Origin: Candidatus Margulisiibacteriota bacterium
GTDB taxonomy: Bacteria > Margulisbacteria > WOR-1 > JAKLHX01 > JBAZKV01
Assembly: GCA_041650635.1 (NCBI GenBank)
Contig: JBAZKV010000016.1
Location: forward strand, 1-42,698
Direction: 5' to 3'
Length of the DNA: 42,698 bases
Below, piece by piece: positions 1 through 8,666 of this stretch. The number at the start of each line of letters is the position of its first letter. Within the stretch, counting starts at the first letter, position 1. The translations under genes and the position numbers were made by a program. The notes below the pieces were generated by a model, which worked only from the letters and a program-made list of their open reading frames with translations, did no database searches and was not told the origin of the DNA.

Positions 1-79
1 GACAGGGCAAGCCCTATCTTCTTTTTCCTGAAAGGATTAAACATATTGATATACTACCATAATTTGTTGTTTTCAGCCC

Positions 80-928
80 TCATTCCGGGTCCCGCAATCC
101 CTCGATTATCTTGATCGCGGTCCGTGGGTCGACAAAACTGGCTGTCCCCACGGCTATGGCATCGGCGCCTGCTTCAAAGAACTCCCTTGCGTCCAAAGCA
201 TTCATGATGCCCCCCATGCCTATGATAGGGGCTTTTACTTCTTTTCTTACCTGTGCTATCAACTTAAGCGCGGTCTCTTTTATGGCGGGCCCGGACAGCC
301 CGGCTGTCAGTGTCTTTTTTGTTACGGGGACCTCTACCGTGGTTTGGACCGTATTTATCATGGAAAGAATGTCCGCTCCTGCCTCAAGAGCTGCCCGGGC
401 GATCATGGTTATGTCATCAACGTTTGGTGATAGTTTTGCAATGATAGGCAGATGTGCTTCGCGACGCGCATGTACGACCGCAGATATCACATCTTTTGTT
501 AAATTAGGATCTTTTCCAAATACCATGCAGCCCTTTTGGACATTGGGGCAGGATATATTTACCTCAATCGCATCAATTCCTTTTTCTTTGGCAAGAATAC
601 CCGTTACGCGGGCATATTCTTCCACTGTCTCGCCTGCGATATTGACTATCACAGCTGTGTCAAGCTTTCTCAAGAACGGCAGGTAGTTTTTGATAAAGTA
701 TTCAACCCCTTCATTTTGAAGCCCGATAGAATTCACAAGGCCGTTCTCTACTTCTATCAGCCTTGGCTGGGGGTTCCCCTCTCTTTTGTTTAGCGTAACG
801 GTCTTTGTTACAATGGCCCCAAGTTTGTTGAGGTCTACGAGGTCGGCAAATTCTATCCCGAACCCGAAAGTCCCTGAGGCCACCATTACGGGGTTCTTGA
901 GCTTTAATCCTGCCAGGTCTATTCCCAT
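80..928 (-). CDS. pyrD: Dihydroorotate dehydrogenase B, catalytic subunit
   Basis: FMN-binding enzyme that oxidises dihydroorotate to orotate in pyrimidine synthesis. The 282-residue product begins MGIDLAGLKLKNPVMVASG and shows the family features: the N-terminal LKNPVMVASGTFG stretch, VNISCPNV with the class 1B active-site cysteine, and the C-terminal phosphate-binding GMGGI and GADAIAVGTA segments. A longer reading frame upstream has no family similarity. The ATG at 928 is chosen because it overlaps the end of pyrK by 10 bases, as expected for translational coupling. The pairing with PyrK marks it as the NAD-linked 1B type. Length is close to the usual 300-310 residues. Confidence 0.96.
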   Translation of the reverse strand: MGIDLAGLKLKNPVMVASGTFGFGIEFADLVDLNKLGAIVTKTVTLNKREGNPQPRLIEVENGLVNSIGLQNEGVEYFIKNYLPFLRKLDTAVIVNIAGETVEEYARVTGILAKEKGIDAIEVNISCPNVQKGCMVFGKDPNLTKDVISAVVHARREAHLPIIAKLSPNVDDITMIARAALEAGADILSMINTVQTTVEVPVTKKTLTAGLSGPAIKETALKLIAQVRKEVKAPIIGMGGIMNALDAREFFEAGADAIAVGTASFVDPRTAIKIIEGLRDPE

Positions 929-1692
929 ATAAGGTCCTTTGCGTTGAACACAGGCCCGTCTTTGCACACCCTTTTGTTGCCGCTTACGGTCTTTACGGTA
1001 CAGCCAAGGCAGGCCCCGATGCCGCAGGCCATACGCTCTTCAAGAGATACCTGGCAGGGAATATCCTCCTTAATGGCGATGTCTTTTACGGCTTTTAGCA
1101 TAGCCTTTGGCCCGCAGGAATAGATGACTATCTTTTCCCTGTCAAAAGAGGACAGATAAGAAGAATAGAGAGCGCTGACGGTGCATTTTTCTCCGCAGGA
1201 GCCGTCATCGGTAGAAAGATAGAGTTTGGTCTTTAGTTTTGCCAGATCGCTTTGGCAAAGCAAAAGGCTGCCTGTGGAAGCTCCCATAAAAAAATGGCTC
1301 TCGATCCCAAGTCTTTTCAACTCTTCTTCAAGACAGTAAAGCGGCGCGGCTCCGCAGCCTCCGCCTATTAGCACGGCTATTTTATTCTTAATTATCGTGA
1401 ACCCGTTTCCCAGAGGCCCTATTACATTAAGAAGACTGCTTTTTTTGGCCTTAGAAAGGGCCTCGGTTCCTTTCCCTACAACATGATAAAGGACCTCAAA
1501 GCCTTCTTTTTTTATGCTGTGGAGCGAGAATGGGCGCCTCAAAAGCGGAGAAACAGAATCCGACACTTTTATCTGGACGAATTGTCCGGGTTTTGCGTCA
1601 TTAAAGATGTTTTTGCAGGTGAAAGAGATCTTGTAGTGGTCGGGGGCTATTTTTATATTCTCAACTATCCGGCAGTCTTCCTGGTAAAGCAT
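919..1692 (-). CDS. pyrK: Dihydroorotate dehydrogenase B, electron-transfer subunit
   Basis: FAD and [2Fe-2S] subunit that passes electrons from PyrD to NAD+. The 257-residue protein has an N-terminal flavin-binding barrel (RRPFSLHS is the FAD motif), a nucleotide-binding half with VLIGGGCGAAPLYCL and YSCGPKAML, and a C-terminal cysteine cluster CGIGACLGCTVK followed by a fourth cysteine in KRVCKDGPVF, which would hold the [2Fe-2S] centre. No Shine-Dalgarno site is visible before the ATG. A TAGAAT box lies 9 bases upstream (1702-1707), so the gene may have its own near-leaderless transcript as well as reading through from the aldolase gene. Confidence 0.95.
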   Translation of the reverse strand: MLYQEDCRIVENIKIAPDHYKISFTCKNIFNDAKPGQFVQIKVSDSVSPLLRRPFSLHSIKKEGFEVLYHVVGKGTEALSKAKKSSLLNVIGPLGNGFTIIKNKIAVLIGGGCGAAPLYCLEEELKRLGIESHFFMGASTGSLLLCQSDLAKLKTKLYLSTDDGSCGEKCTVSALYSSYLSSFDREKIVIYSCGPKAMLKAVKDIAIKEDIPCQVSLEERMACGIGACLGCTVKTVSGNKRVCKDGPVFNAKDLIWE

Positions 1693-1741
1693 ATCTATTT
1701 AATTCTAACAAATACGGCGATCAAAAGGAAATAGTACTTGC

Positions 1742-2353
1742 TTACTCTTGACGGTCAAGGCTTGCGGCCCACCCAAGAATGTCCATGGCAATTCTTCCTG
1801 CCTCATCCATGTCATGCCCCATGGAAATGAAACCGTGGTTTTTCATTATCACAAAGTTCTCTCTGCCAAGTATATAGCGCACGGCTCTTGCCAATGCAAG
1901 AGTGCCAAAAGGTTCTTCTTTGGCCGTCTGCGGAATGCCCAAAACCTGCGCGGCATTCAATATAAGATCGCAATGCCCGTGAAAAATAGCGCAGACATCC
2001 GGCCTGTTTTGATATATGGAATAATGAAGAAATACTTCGGAAGAAGGCTCCCTTGTGCCGTGAGCGTACACTATGTGGTTATATTCGTCACAGCTCACAA
2101 CTTCTGCAAAACTGTCATTTGTTAATCGATCTTTTGCCCCGAGTTTTGTTCCGGTAATGACAAAGTGGTGCTCTGACCAGGGTTTGACCCTAAAGCTTAA
2201 ATTGCCAAGGGTCCCCAATTCATAAACGGGAGTAAGCCCGCTTTGCTGGAATCGGCGGCACCAGTTCATTAATTCCGGCATCCTGTCAAGATCGGGAACA
2301 CTGCACCTTCTAATGATGGTCCTGAAGCCGGGAACAGTTTTTGCTATTTCCAT
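1742..2353 (-). CDS. Class II aldolase/adducin family protein
   Basis: A 203-residue member of the zinc-dependent class II aldolase fold (fuculose-phosphate aldolase, ribulose-phosphate epimerase and methylthioribulose-phosphate dehydratase relatives). The fold markers are GTLGNLSFRV near the N-terminus, FHGHCDLIL with two zinc-ligand histidines, and IMKNHGFISMG with a third. The substrate cannot be told from sequence. The start at 2353 is preferred over a longer one at 2410 because AAAGGAG lies six bases ahead of it and it overlaps the upstream gene by 10 bases. It sits directly before pyrK, though the 49-base gap and a possible pyrK promoter make a metabolic link with pyrimidine synthesis uncertain. 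Confidence 0.85.
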   Translation of the reverse strand: MEIAKTVPGFRTIIRRCSVPDLDRMPELMNWCRRFQQSGLTPVYELGTLGNLSFRVKPWSEHHFVITGTKLGAKDRLTNDSFAEVVSCDEYNHIVYAHGTREPSSEVFLHYSIYQNRPDVCAIFHGHCDLILNAAQVLGIPQTAKEEPFGTLALARAVRYILGRENFVIMKNHGFISMGHDMDEAGRIAMDILGWAASLDRQE

Positions 2354-3123
2354 AACAGACTCCTTTGATATATGTTCTTCAGGTTCTGTTGCCAGGTTGG
2401 CTTTCCACATCTGGCAGCGTATTTGTTATAGCTGTCAAGCATCTCAACCGTTCCGGCATAGGTTTCGCCGATCACTTTTGAGACAAGAGCAAAAGTTATG
2501 TTAGACCAGGGGTCCATATGCCATCCGTTTTGCCATGTGTTCTGGGCAAACTTTGAACTCTGGTACATCACAATGTCCCTAAAAAAGTCCAAAGCCGCTA
2601 CGCTAAAAGAAAAACCCAGCAATTTCCTCATTCCGGAGTCAGCTGCTCCATTGATAGCGCCGATAATATAACCTTGTGTTTTTAGAGTTTCCGGGGCGGA
2701 AGTTTCCATTTCAAAATAGTCTGTAACCCCTTCTGCGACGGTCATTGACCCTCCAAGGACTATCAGGGACGCGTCGCTGTAAAACATTTGTCCGGTGAAT
2801 TTGGGCCAGGGCATGGAATCAAAAGACCATTTTCCGGTCAAAAGCAGGGACGGGATAGCTTCTGACAGGACTGTCCGGCCGAATATCAAGCCGTTCCATG
2901 CAAGAGTTCCAAGGACTGCGGGAAGAAATTGTCCGCCGCTCATAGCGTACATAACGCCAAAGCTTGTCGCGGCAGAGGCGGCACATCTGGCTTTGTCATA
3001 TTCGTCAAAAACGCCTTCCCTCATGACCGGCATGAAAAAATGGCGGGCAGCGCCCGGGTTTTGAATTTGTGCAAGAGGGACTTTCCCGATGGGGAAGGCC
3101 ATTCTTTCTGTTCTACATATCAT
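2344..3123 (-). CDS. Protein of unknown function
   Basis: A 259-residue protein I do not recognise. It has several weakly hydrophobic stretches rich in Gly, Ala and Ser (around residues 50-95 and 115-180) but no clear signal peptide, and no nucleotide-binding or metal-binding motif is obvious. Aromatic residues are frequent in the C-terminal third. It overlaps the aldolase gene by 10 bases, so the two are probably cotranslated. The start is uncertain: the ATG at 3123 has no Shine-Dalgarno site, and an internal ATG at 3102 is an alternative. It lies 46 bases after the DUF190 gene. Confidence 0.7.
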   Translation of the reverse strand: MICRTERMAFPIGKVPLAQIQNPGAARHFFMPVMREGVFDEYDKARCAASAATSFGVMYAMSGGQFLPAVLGTLAWNGLIFGRTVLSEAIPSLLLTGKWSFDSMPWPKFTGQMFYSDASLIVLGGSMTVAEGVTDYFEMETSAPETLKTQGYIIGAINGAADSGMRKLLGFSFSVAALDFFRDIVMYQSSKFAQNTWQNGWHMDPWSNITFALVSKVIGETYAGTVEMLDSYNKYAARCGKPTWQQNLKNIYQRSLLWK

Positions 3124-3169
3124 TACAACAGTCTATCGGCGGAAAGAGGAGGGAGATTTCAGCGGGATC

Positions 3170-3502
3170 TCAACTGTGGATATATTTTAGCACCTTTACT
3201 TTTTCCATGGTAACAAGCCCCTCTTTTATGGCCTCATCAAGGAATGGAAGCAGAAGGTCTATCTTTTCCTGGACATCCACTATCTCAACTATCACCGGCA
3301 GGTCCTGCGACAGGTCCAGCAGTTTCATCGAGTGGATCCTGCTGTCCGCGCCAAAACCCATAATGCCCCGCATTACAGTTGCCCCGGCCAGCTGGAGCTC
3401 CCTGGCCTTAAAGACTATCTGTTCGTGGAGCGGTTTTCCGGAGTAGGTGTCGCTTTCTCCAAAGAATATCCTCAGCAATATGCAGTCCTGCGGAAGTTTC
3501 AT
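3170..3502 (-). CDS. DUF190 family protein, partner of CrcB
   Basis: A 110-residue soluble protein of the DUF190 family, which resembles PII-like signalling proteins and is often encoded beside CrcB. It begins with the family pattern LLRIFFGESDTYSGKPLHEQIV, a stretch covering about residues 9-30, and contains GATVMRGIMGFGADS in the middle. A strong AAGGGGG site precedes the ATG. It starts four bases after crcB ends, so the two form one transcription unit. Its exact role is unproven; the gene pairing suggests it modulates or accompanies fluoride export. Confidence 0.9.
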   Translation of the reverse strand: MKLPQDCILLRIFFGESDTYSGKPLHEQIVFKARELQLAGATVMRGIMGFGADSRIHSMKLLDLSQDLPVIVEIVDVQEKIDLLLPFLDEAIKEGLVTMEKVKVLKYIHS

Positions 3503-3506
3503 ATTC

Positions 3507-3911
3507 CTACCCCCTTATTAAATTCATGAAATATTTGCCGAACATAAAACCCGCTATAACAAGCACAAGGCCCAGAAGATTGTTCAAAAGCAGGTTCATC
3601 ACCATCCCTTTTATTTCGCTGCTCCGTATAAGATTAAGGTTCTCTATCATAAAGGTGGAGAATGTGGTATAGCCTCCGATAAAGCCGATAAAAACAAGGG
3701 CTCTAAGGTTGGGTGAAATGTTCATGACATCGGTCATTGCCCACAGCAGTCCTATTAAGAAAGAGCCGCTGAGGTTGACCACTGCCGTGCCGACGGGAAA
3801 TCCGGATCGGACAAGCCTGCCCGAATATGAAGAAACAATATAGCGGAACACAGTGCCCGCCCCTCCTCCGGCAAACAGCAGCAGCAGTTTTGCGGCAGGT
3901 CCTTGAAGCAT
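3507..3911 (-). CDS. crcB: Fluoride efflux channel CrcB/Fluc
   Basis: A small four-helix membrane protein (134 residues) that acts as a dimeric fluoride channel in the inner membrane. The sequence shows the family marks: GGGAGTVFRYIVS near the N-terminus, GTAVVNLSGSFLIG with the pore asparagine in the second helix, and GFIGGYTTFSTFMIEN with the TTFST pore motif in the third. It is the first gene of a minus-strand unit that includes DUF190. There is no Shine-Dalgarno site, and a TATAAT box ends only 9 bases before the ATG. No fluoride riboswitch fits in the 72 bases upstream. Confidence 0.94.
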   Translation of the reverse strand: MLQGPAAKLLLLFAGGGAGTVFRYIVSSYSGRLVRSGFPVGTAVVNLSGSFLIGLLWAMTDVMNISPNLRALVFIGFIGGYTTFSTFMIENLNLIRSSEIKGMVMNLLLNNLLGLVLVIAGFMFGKYFMNLIRG

Positions 3912-3920
3912 GATGGGCCT

Positions 3921-3949
3921 ATTATAGCACTGTGTGCCGGCATGGTAAA
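3921..3949 (-). promoter_or_regulatory. crcB promoter, near-leaderless
   Basis: On the minus strand TTTACC (3944-3949) is followed after 17 bases by a perfect TATAAT (3921-3926). Only 9 bases separate this box from the crcB ATG, so the transcript would begin within about two bases of the start codon. Confidence 0.7.
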
Positions 3950-3983
3950 ATAGCAGAGAGACCGCAAAATAAGGGAGATATTA

Positions 3984-6731
3984 ATGGAATTATTTTTTCA
4001 GGCCTGGCATGCGATGGGGCTGGACAGGGTCCTTGAAAAACTGGAAGTTGATGACGAGACAGGCCTTTCCGAAAAAGAAGCCTATCTCAGGAAAGAGAAG
4101 TTCGGGCCTAATGAGCTTACAAAAAAACGCGTTGTAAGTCCGCTGGTACGCTTTCTTCAGCAATTCAATCAACCTCTTATCTATGCCCTGCTTGCGGCGG
4201 GCTTTACGACGCTGTTCTTAAAGGAGTTCATTGATTCTTCAGTTATATTCGGTGTGGTCCTGGTCAATTCCATAGTCGGCTATATCCAGGAGACCAAGGC
4301 CGTGGACGCGCTTTCGGCCCTGGCTAAGTCCATGAAGACCTATTCCACGGCGGTGCGTGACGGCTCTTCAAAAAAGACCGCTTCAAGAGAACTGGTTCCC
4401 GGAGATATAGTGATGCTTGCTTCCGGCGACAAGGTCAGCGCGGATATGAGGCTTCTATACTCCAAAGGGCTCAAGTCCAACGAATCTGCGCTAACGGGAG
4501 AGTCGCTTCCGGTGGAAAAGAGCGCCGAGAGTCTTCCGGAAAGCACAGCTCTGGCCGACAGGAAAAATATGCTCTATGCCTCGACCCTTATCACAAACGG
4601 GGCCGCAAAGGCAGTTGTGGTCTCGACAGGCGACAGGACCGAGATAGGCAAGATCTCACAGCTTGTGGAAAATGCCGAGGATATGCAGACCCCGCTCACG
4701 AAAAAACTCGCTGATTTCAGCAAACTCCTCCTGTATGTGATAATGTTCTTTTCTGCCGTCACCTTTGCGATCGGCACCTTCATTTACGGCCACCCGGCCG
4801 TGGATTCTTTCATGGCGGCTGTTGCCATAGCGGTAGGGGCCATACCGGAAGGCCTTCCTGCGGCGATAACGATAATTCTCTCTATAGGGGTTGCCAGGAT
4901 GGCCAAACGCAAGGCCATAATCAGAAAGCTCCCAGCGGTCGAGACCCTTGGAAGCACCACGATAATATGCTCCGACAAGACGGGAACGCTGACAGAGAAT
5001 AAAATGACCGTCCAAAAGCTTTTTGCCTCCGGCAGGGCTTACGGGCTTTCAGGTCAGGGCTATATCACTGCGGGTAAACTGACCGAGCAGGAAGGCGGAA
5101 AAGAAGCGGACCTTTCCCGGAATGCGGCTCTAAAGGAGACTCTCCTTGCGGGATTGTTGTGCAACGACTCCAAGATAGTTCACAGTGACGGCGCCTTTTC
5201 TGTAGAGGGCGATCCCACCGAGGCGGCCCTTCTGGTGAGCGCTGAAAAAGCCGGCTTAAGCAGATCGGACATGGAAAGGCAGCTAAAGAGGATCGACGCT
5301 ATCCCCTTTGAATCCGACAAGCAGATAATGGCGACCCTCCACAGTACAGAGGCGGCTCCCGTTGTATACATAAAAGGCTCCAACGAGGCAGTTCTAAAGA
5401 GATGCTCGTTCTTTTTGGACGCTTCCGGCAATATCGAGCGTATGTCAGATGCCGAGGCCATCAACAGGGCCACGGAGGAATTTGCATCCTCAGGACTGCG
5501 CGTTATCGCTTTCGCAAAAAAAGAAATGAAGCCGGGCACTTCGGTCATAGGCTATGAGGATATTGAAGGCGAAGCGGTGTTCCTCGGGTTCCAGGCGATG
5601 ATGGACCCTCCGAGGCAGGAAGCTATTGACGCCGTTTCTGTCTGCCACAATGCCGGGATAATGGTCAAAATGATCACCGGAGACCATGCCTCAACAGCCA
5701 GGGCTATCGCTATTCAACTCGGTATAAAGGCTTTTCCTGCAGATGACCCCAAAAAGGAACTCATAGCCGTGACCGGAGCGGAGATGGAAAAATGGACGGA
5801 AGAGGATTACCGAAAAAAGACCATGGGCACCTCGGTCTTTGCCAGGGTCACTCCGGAGCAGAAACTAAAAATAGTTAAAGCTCTCCAGGACCAGAAGCAT
5901 ATTGTTGCCATGACGGGCGACGGAGTTAACGATGCTCCGGCCCTAAAGCAGGCCAATATAGGGGTTGCCATGGGGCTGGACGGCACCGAAGTTGCCAAAG
6001 AAGCCGCCGATGTGGTTTTGACCGACGATAATTTTGCCTCCATCAAGGCTGCCGTTGAAGAGGGCAGGGGGGTGTTCGACAATCTGCGCAAGTTCATAGT
6101 CTGGACCATTCCCACAAATGCCACTGAGGGACTGGTGCTGATGGTGGCTATAATATTTAATTTTGCTCTTCCCATTTCTCCTTTGCAGATACTCTGGATA
6201 AACATGATGACAGCTATATTTCTTGGCATGACGCTTGCCTTTGAGCCAAAAGAAGACAACATCATGCTCAAAAAACCCAATGACCCCGATCTGCCTATTT
6301 TTGACGGAATGCTGACACTAAGGACGATCTATGTCAGTTTTCTTCTCATAGTAGGGATACTGGTCCTGTTCAAGCACCAACTGATCCTGGGGACCGGGGT
6401 GGCTGCGGCACAGACGATCGCTGCCAATGTCCTGGTTTTTGGCGAGATGTTCTATTTGTTCAACTGCAGATCTTTTGAAAAATCCCTTTTTAGAATAGGA
6501 ATATTGTCCAATAAGATAGTTCTGATAGGTGTTGCCCTTATGATCGCGGTACAGATGTTCTTTACCTATTCTCCCACCATGAACAGGCTGTTCGGGACCG
6601 AACCTCTGGGGCTTATGTCCTGGCTTGCGATCGTGCTCTTTGGGGCAGGTATCTATATTGTTGTTGAGACGGAGAAAAAAGCAAGGGCGGTTTTTGCTGC
6701 AAGGCGCACGGCTCCTATGGCAAGGGAGTAG
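3984..6731 (+). CDS. P-type cation-transporting ATPase (P2 type)
   Basis: A 915-residue ion pump of the inner membrane, in the calcium/sodium-type P2 branch. In order it has a cation-ATPase N-terminal domain (residues 1-70), an actuator domain with ALTGESLPVEK, helix M4 with AIPEGLPAAIT, the phosphorylation site DKTGTLT with Asp331, a nucleotide-binding domain with KGSNEAVL, the hinge MTGDGVNDAP near residues 643-652, and six C-terminal helices. In helix M6 the calcium-pump NLVTD pattern is replaced by NMMTA, so the aspartate that binds calcium is missing. This pattern recalls, from memory, mycobacterial CtpF, and specificity is open. AAGGGAG lies six bases before the ATG. Confidence 0.93.
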   Translation: MELFFQAWHAMGLDRVLEKLEVDDETGLSEKEAYLRKEKFGPNELTKKRVVSPLVRFLQQFNQPLIYALLAAGFTTLFLKEFIDSSVIFGVVLVNSIVGYIQETKAVDALSALAKSMKTYSTAVRDGSSKKTASRELVPGDIVMLASGDKVSADMRLLYSKGLKSNESALTGESLPVEKSAESLPESTALADRKNMLYASTLITNGAAKAVVVSTGDRTEIGKISQLVENAEDMQTPLTKKLADFSKLLLYVIMFFSAVTFAIGTFIYGHPAVDSFMAAVAIAVGAIPEGLPAAITIILSIGVARMAKRKAIIRKLPAVETLGSTTIICSDKTGTLTENKMTVQKLFASGRAYGLSGQGYITAGKLTEQEGGKEADLSRNAALKETLLAGLLCNDSKIVHSDGAFSVEGDPTEAALLVSAEKAGLSRSDMERQLKRIDAIPFESDKQIMATLHSTEAAPVVYIKGSNEAVLKRCSFFLDASGNIERMSDAEAINRATEEFASSGLRVIAFAKKEMKPGTSVIGYEDIEGEAVFLGFQAMMDPPRQEAIDAVSVCHNAGIMVKMITGDHASTARAIAIQLGIKAFPADDPKKELIAVTGAEMEKWTEEDYRKKTMGTSVFARVTPEQKLKIVKALQDQKHIVAMTGDGVNDAPALKQANIGVAMGLDGTEVAKEAADVVLTDDNFASIKAAVEEGRGVFDNLRKFIVWTIPTNATEGLVLMVAIIFNFALPISPLQILWINMMTAIFLGMTLAFEPKEDNIMLKKPNDPDLPIFDGMLTLRTIYVSFLLIVGILVLFKHQLILGTGVAAAQTIAANVLVFGEMFYLFNCRSFEKSLFRIGILSNKIVLIGVALMIAVQMFFTYSPTMNRLFGTEPLGLMSWLAIVLFGAGIYIVVETEKKARAVFAARRTAPMARE

Positions 6732-6736
6732 AGTTT

Positions 6737-7483
6737 GTGAAGTATATATTTAGCTGGAGGATCTCCCTTGGTTTATTCTTGATCATCCTGTCCCTGCTCG
6801 GATATCTTTTGCATTATGCGGTCTTCAGGGACCTCCATCACATTATGATCTATCTGGTCGGTGATATTGCGTTCGTTTTTCTTGAAGTCCTGCTGGTGAC
6901 CCTGGTCCTGCACGAGCTGCTTCACTACAGGGAAAAGAAGACCATGATGAGAAAGCTCAACATGGTAATAGGAGCATTTTTTTGCGAGGCCGGCACCGAA
7001 CTTCTGAGGATGTTCTCCTCTTTTGACACCCACGCACGCCAGATAACCAAAGACCTTATCGTGAGGGAGGCCTGGTCCAAGAAGGATTTCTTGAAGGCGC
7101 TAAAAGAAACATCCCTCCACAATTTTAATATTGAGAGCGGCAATGACAGCCTTGAACAGATAAAAGACTTTCTCAAGCAAAGGCGACAGTTCCTCCTTAA
7201 TCTGCTAGAGAACCCTAATCTCCTTGAACATGAGGCCTTTACTGATCTTTTGTGGGCGGTATTTCACCTTGCCGAAGAACTGCTTCAAAGACGCAGCCTG
7301 AAAGGGATCTCTGATGCTGACAGGGCGCATCTTAACGGCGATATAAAGAGGGTTTACCGGCTTCTCATAATCCAATGGCTTCAGTATATGGAACATCTTA
7401 AGGAAAATTATCCGTATCTTTTCTCTCTCGAAATGAGGAGCAATCCTTTTGATGAGAGCGCCTCGGCAGAAATAGCGCAGTAA
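6737..7483 (+). CDS. Membrane protein of unknown function
   Basis: A 248-residue protein with two N-terminal transmembrane segments (about residues 7-30 and 36-60, the latter ending in LVLHELLHYREKK) followed by a helical, charged cytoplasmic domain of about 180 residues. I do not recognise a family. It uses a GTG start eight bases after an AGGGAG site and lies five bases after the ATPase stop codon, so it is likely cotranscribed and may be an accessory factor of the pump. It ends five bases before a convergent gene, with no terminator visible between them. Confidence 0.8.
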   Translation: MKYIFSWRISLGLFLIILSLLGYLLHYAVFRDLHHIMIYLVGDIAFVFLEVLLVTLVLHELLHYREKKTMMRKLNMVIGAFFCEAGTELLRMFSSFDTHARQITKDLIVREAWSKKDFLKALKETSLHNFNIESGNDSLEQIKDFLKQRRQFLLNLLENPNLLEHEAFTDLLWAVFHLAEELLQRRSLKGISDADRAHLNGDIKRVYRLLIIQWLQYMEHLKENYPYLFSLEMRSNPFDESASAEIAQ

Positions 7484-7488
7484 AGACC

Positions 7489-7974
7489 TTAGAAGAATAA
7501 TCCGGAAGCTCCGGCCGTAAGAATGGTCACTATAATCCCTGATATCATTACACCTGCCAGGATCAGTAAAAATGCCCTTTTTGAGGGTATCCCGAACAGA
7601 TATGCAGCTATGGAACCTGTCCAGGCGCCTGTCATTGGAAGCGGGACCGCAACAAAAAGGATAAGCGTCAGCTCGCCCCAAGCTTCATAATGGCCTTTGA
7701 ACTTTCTTCTGGTCCTTTCAAAAAGCCAGTTAAAGAACGCCCTTGCGCGCGGGCTCTTCTGTATCAAGAAAGAGGATACCTTTTCAAGTGCGGCCAGCAA
7801 AAAGATCACAGGCACCATATTGCCGACCACGCTCCAGACATAGCTTTCTAATACTCCCATCCCGTGGACCGTAAGGGCAAGGGGAATAGCAGCCCGGAGC
7901 TCTCCCACAGGGGTCATGGCGGTCAAAAAGGTTGCCAGCTGCGGCGTCAGATCTTGAAATAGCACATTGTTCAT
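7489..7974 (-). CDS. Small multidrug export-type membrane protein
   Basis: A 161-residue membrane protein that fits the putative small multidrug export family (PF06695). Near the N-terminus it has the characteristic TPVGELRAAIPLAL segment, followed by a long helix, a basic cytoplasmic loop (RARAFFNWLFERTRRKFKGH) and VAVPLPMTGAWTGSIAAYLFG, the second half of the fold. The family name rests on thin evidence and the substrate is unknown. No Shine-Dalgarno site precedes the ATG; a TATAAT box lies only six bases upstream, implying a leaderless mRNA. Confidence 0.85.
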   Translation of the reverse strand: MNNVLFQDLTPQLATFLTAMTPVGELRAAIPLALTVHGMGVLESYVWSVVGNMVPVIFLLAALEKVSSFLIQKSPRARAFFNWLFERTRRKFKGHYEAWGELTLILFVAVPLPMTGAWTGSIAAYLFGIPSKRAFLLILAGVMISGIIVTILTAGASGLFF

Positions 7975-7980
7975 GTCCCT

Positions 7981-7989
7981 ATTATATCA
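7981..7989 (-). promoter_or_regulatory. Extended -10 promoter for the small exporter gene
   Basis: The minus strand reads TGATATAAT, an extended -10 element, ending six bases before the ATG at 7974. No convincing -35 box is seen, which is normal for extended -10 promoters. Confidence 0.6.
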
Positions 7990-8019
7990 TCGCCGTCCCT
8001 CATTACGCCGGATATGTTC

Positions 8020-8025
8020 TATAAT
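8020..8025 (+). promoter_or_regulatory. -10 box of the methyltransferase gene
   Basis: A perfect TATAAT ends 11 bases before the ATG at 8037. No -35 box at the usual distance and no Shine-Dalgarno site are seen, so the leader would be only a few bases long. Confidence 0.45.
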
Positions 8026-8036
8026 CAAAGTCAGAT

Positions 8037-8666
8037 ATGCAATGTCCGCTGTGCAAAAGCATTTCAAAAGGCTTTTTTGAAGGAAAGAACGGCATATACT
8101 ACGCCTGCCCCCTGTGCAAAGGCATCTTTTTAGGCCGGGAGAACCTGCTTTCCTTTGACGAAGAAAAAGAGCGCTATCTAACCCATCAAAACTGTGTTGA
8201 AGACAAAGGATATCAGAAGTTCGTGGGGCCGATAGTAAAAGCGGTCAAGGGCTCTTTTTTGCCGGCGTCACAGGGGCTTGACTTTGGCTGCGGACAGCGA
8301 TCGGTCATCAAGCATCTGCTGCAGCAGGACGGATATTCCGTGGCGCTCTATGACCCTTTTTTCAAGGATGAAAGGCAAGTGCTTTCAAAAAAGTATGACT
8401 ATATTGTCTGCTGCGAAGTGATAGAGCACTTTCATGACCCGGCAAAGGAATTTATGCTCCTGTCGTCCATGCTTAAGCCCAAAGGAAAACTGTTCTGCAT
8501 GACAGAGACCTGGGACAGCGAAAAAGAGTTCGCTGCCTGGTATTACAAGAACGATCCTACCCATGTCTTCTTTTATCAGCAGGCAACTGCGGCTTGCATA
8601 GCAGAAAGGTTCGGCTTTTCAGATCATAGAATAGAAGGCAGGCTGATAGAGCTATCCAAGTTATAG
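8037..8666 (+). CDS. Class I SAM-dependent methyltransferase with zinc-ribbon
   Basis: A 209-residue protein. The N-terminus has two CPLC pairs (residues 3-6 and 24-27) that would bind zinc, as in methyltransferases that act on lipids, sugars or RNA. Then comes a Rossmann core with the SAM-binding motif LDFGCGQRSV near residue 81, the YDYIVCCEVIEHFHDP motif, and LKPKGKLFCMTE. This is the Methyltransf_23 layout. The substrate is unknown. Its stop codon overlaps the convergent hydrolase gene by six bases. It stands alone on the plus strand behind its own -10 box. Confidence 0.88.
   Translation: MQCPLCKSISKGFFEGKNGIYYACPLCKGIFLGRENLLSFDEEKERYLTHQNCVEDKGYQKFVGPIVKAVKGSFLPASQGLDFGCGQRSVIKHLLQQDGYSVALYDPFFKDERQVLSKKYDYIVCCEVIEHFHDPAKEFMLLSSMLKPKGKLFCMTETWDSEKEFAAWYYKNDPTHVFFYQQATAACIAERFGFSDHRIEGRLIELSKL

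Noticed and set aside
1..79. Terminator or gene at the left edge
   Set aside because: Only a four-base GGGC/GCCC hairpin without a T run is visible; nothing else could be supported.
3912..3983. Fluoride riboswitch upstream of crcB or of the P-type ATPase
   Set aside because: The 72-base divergent gap has no match to the crcB RNA motif, and the crcB promoter leaves almost no leader.
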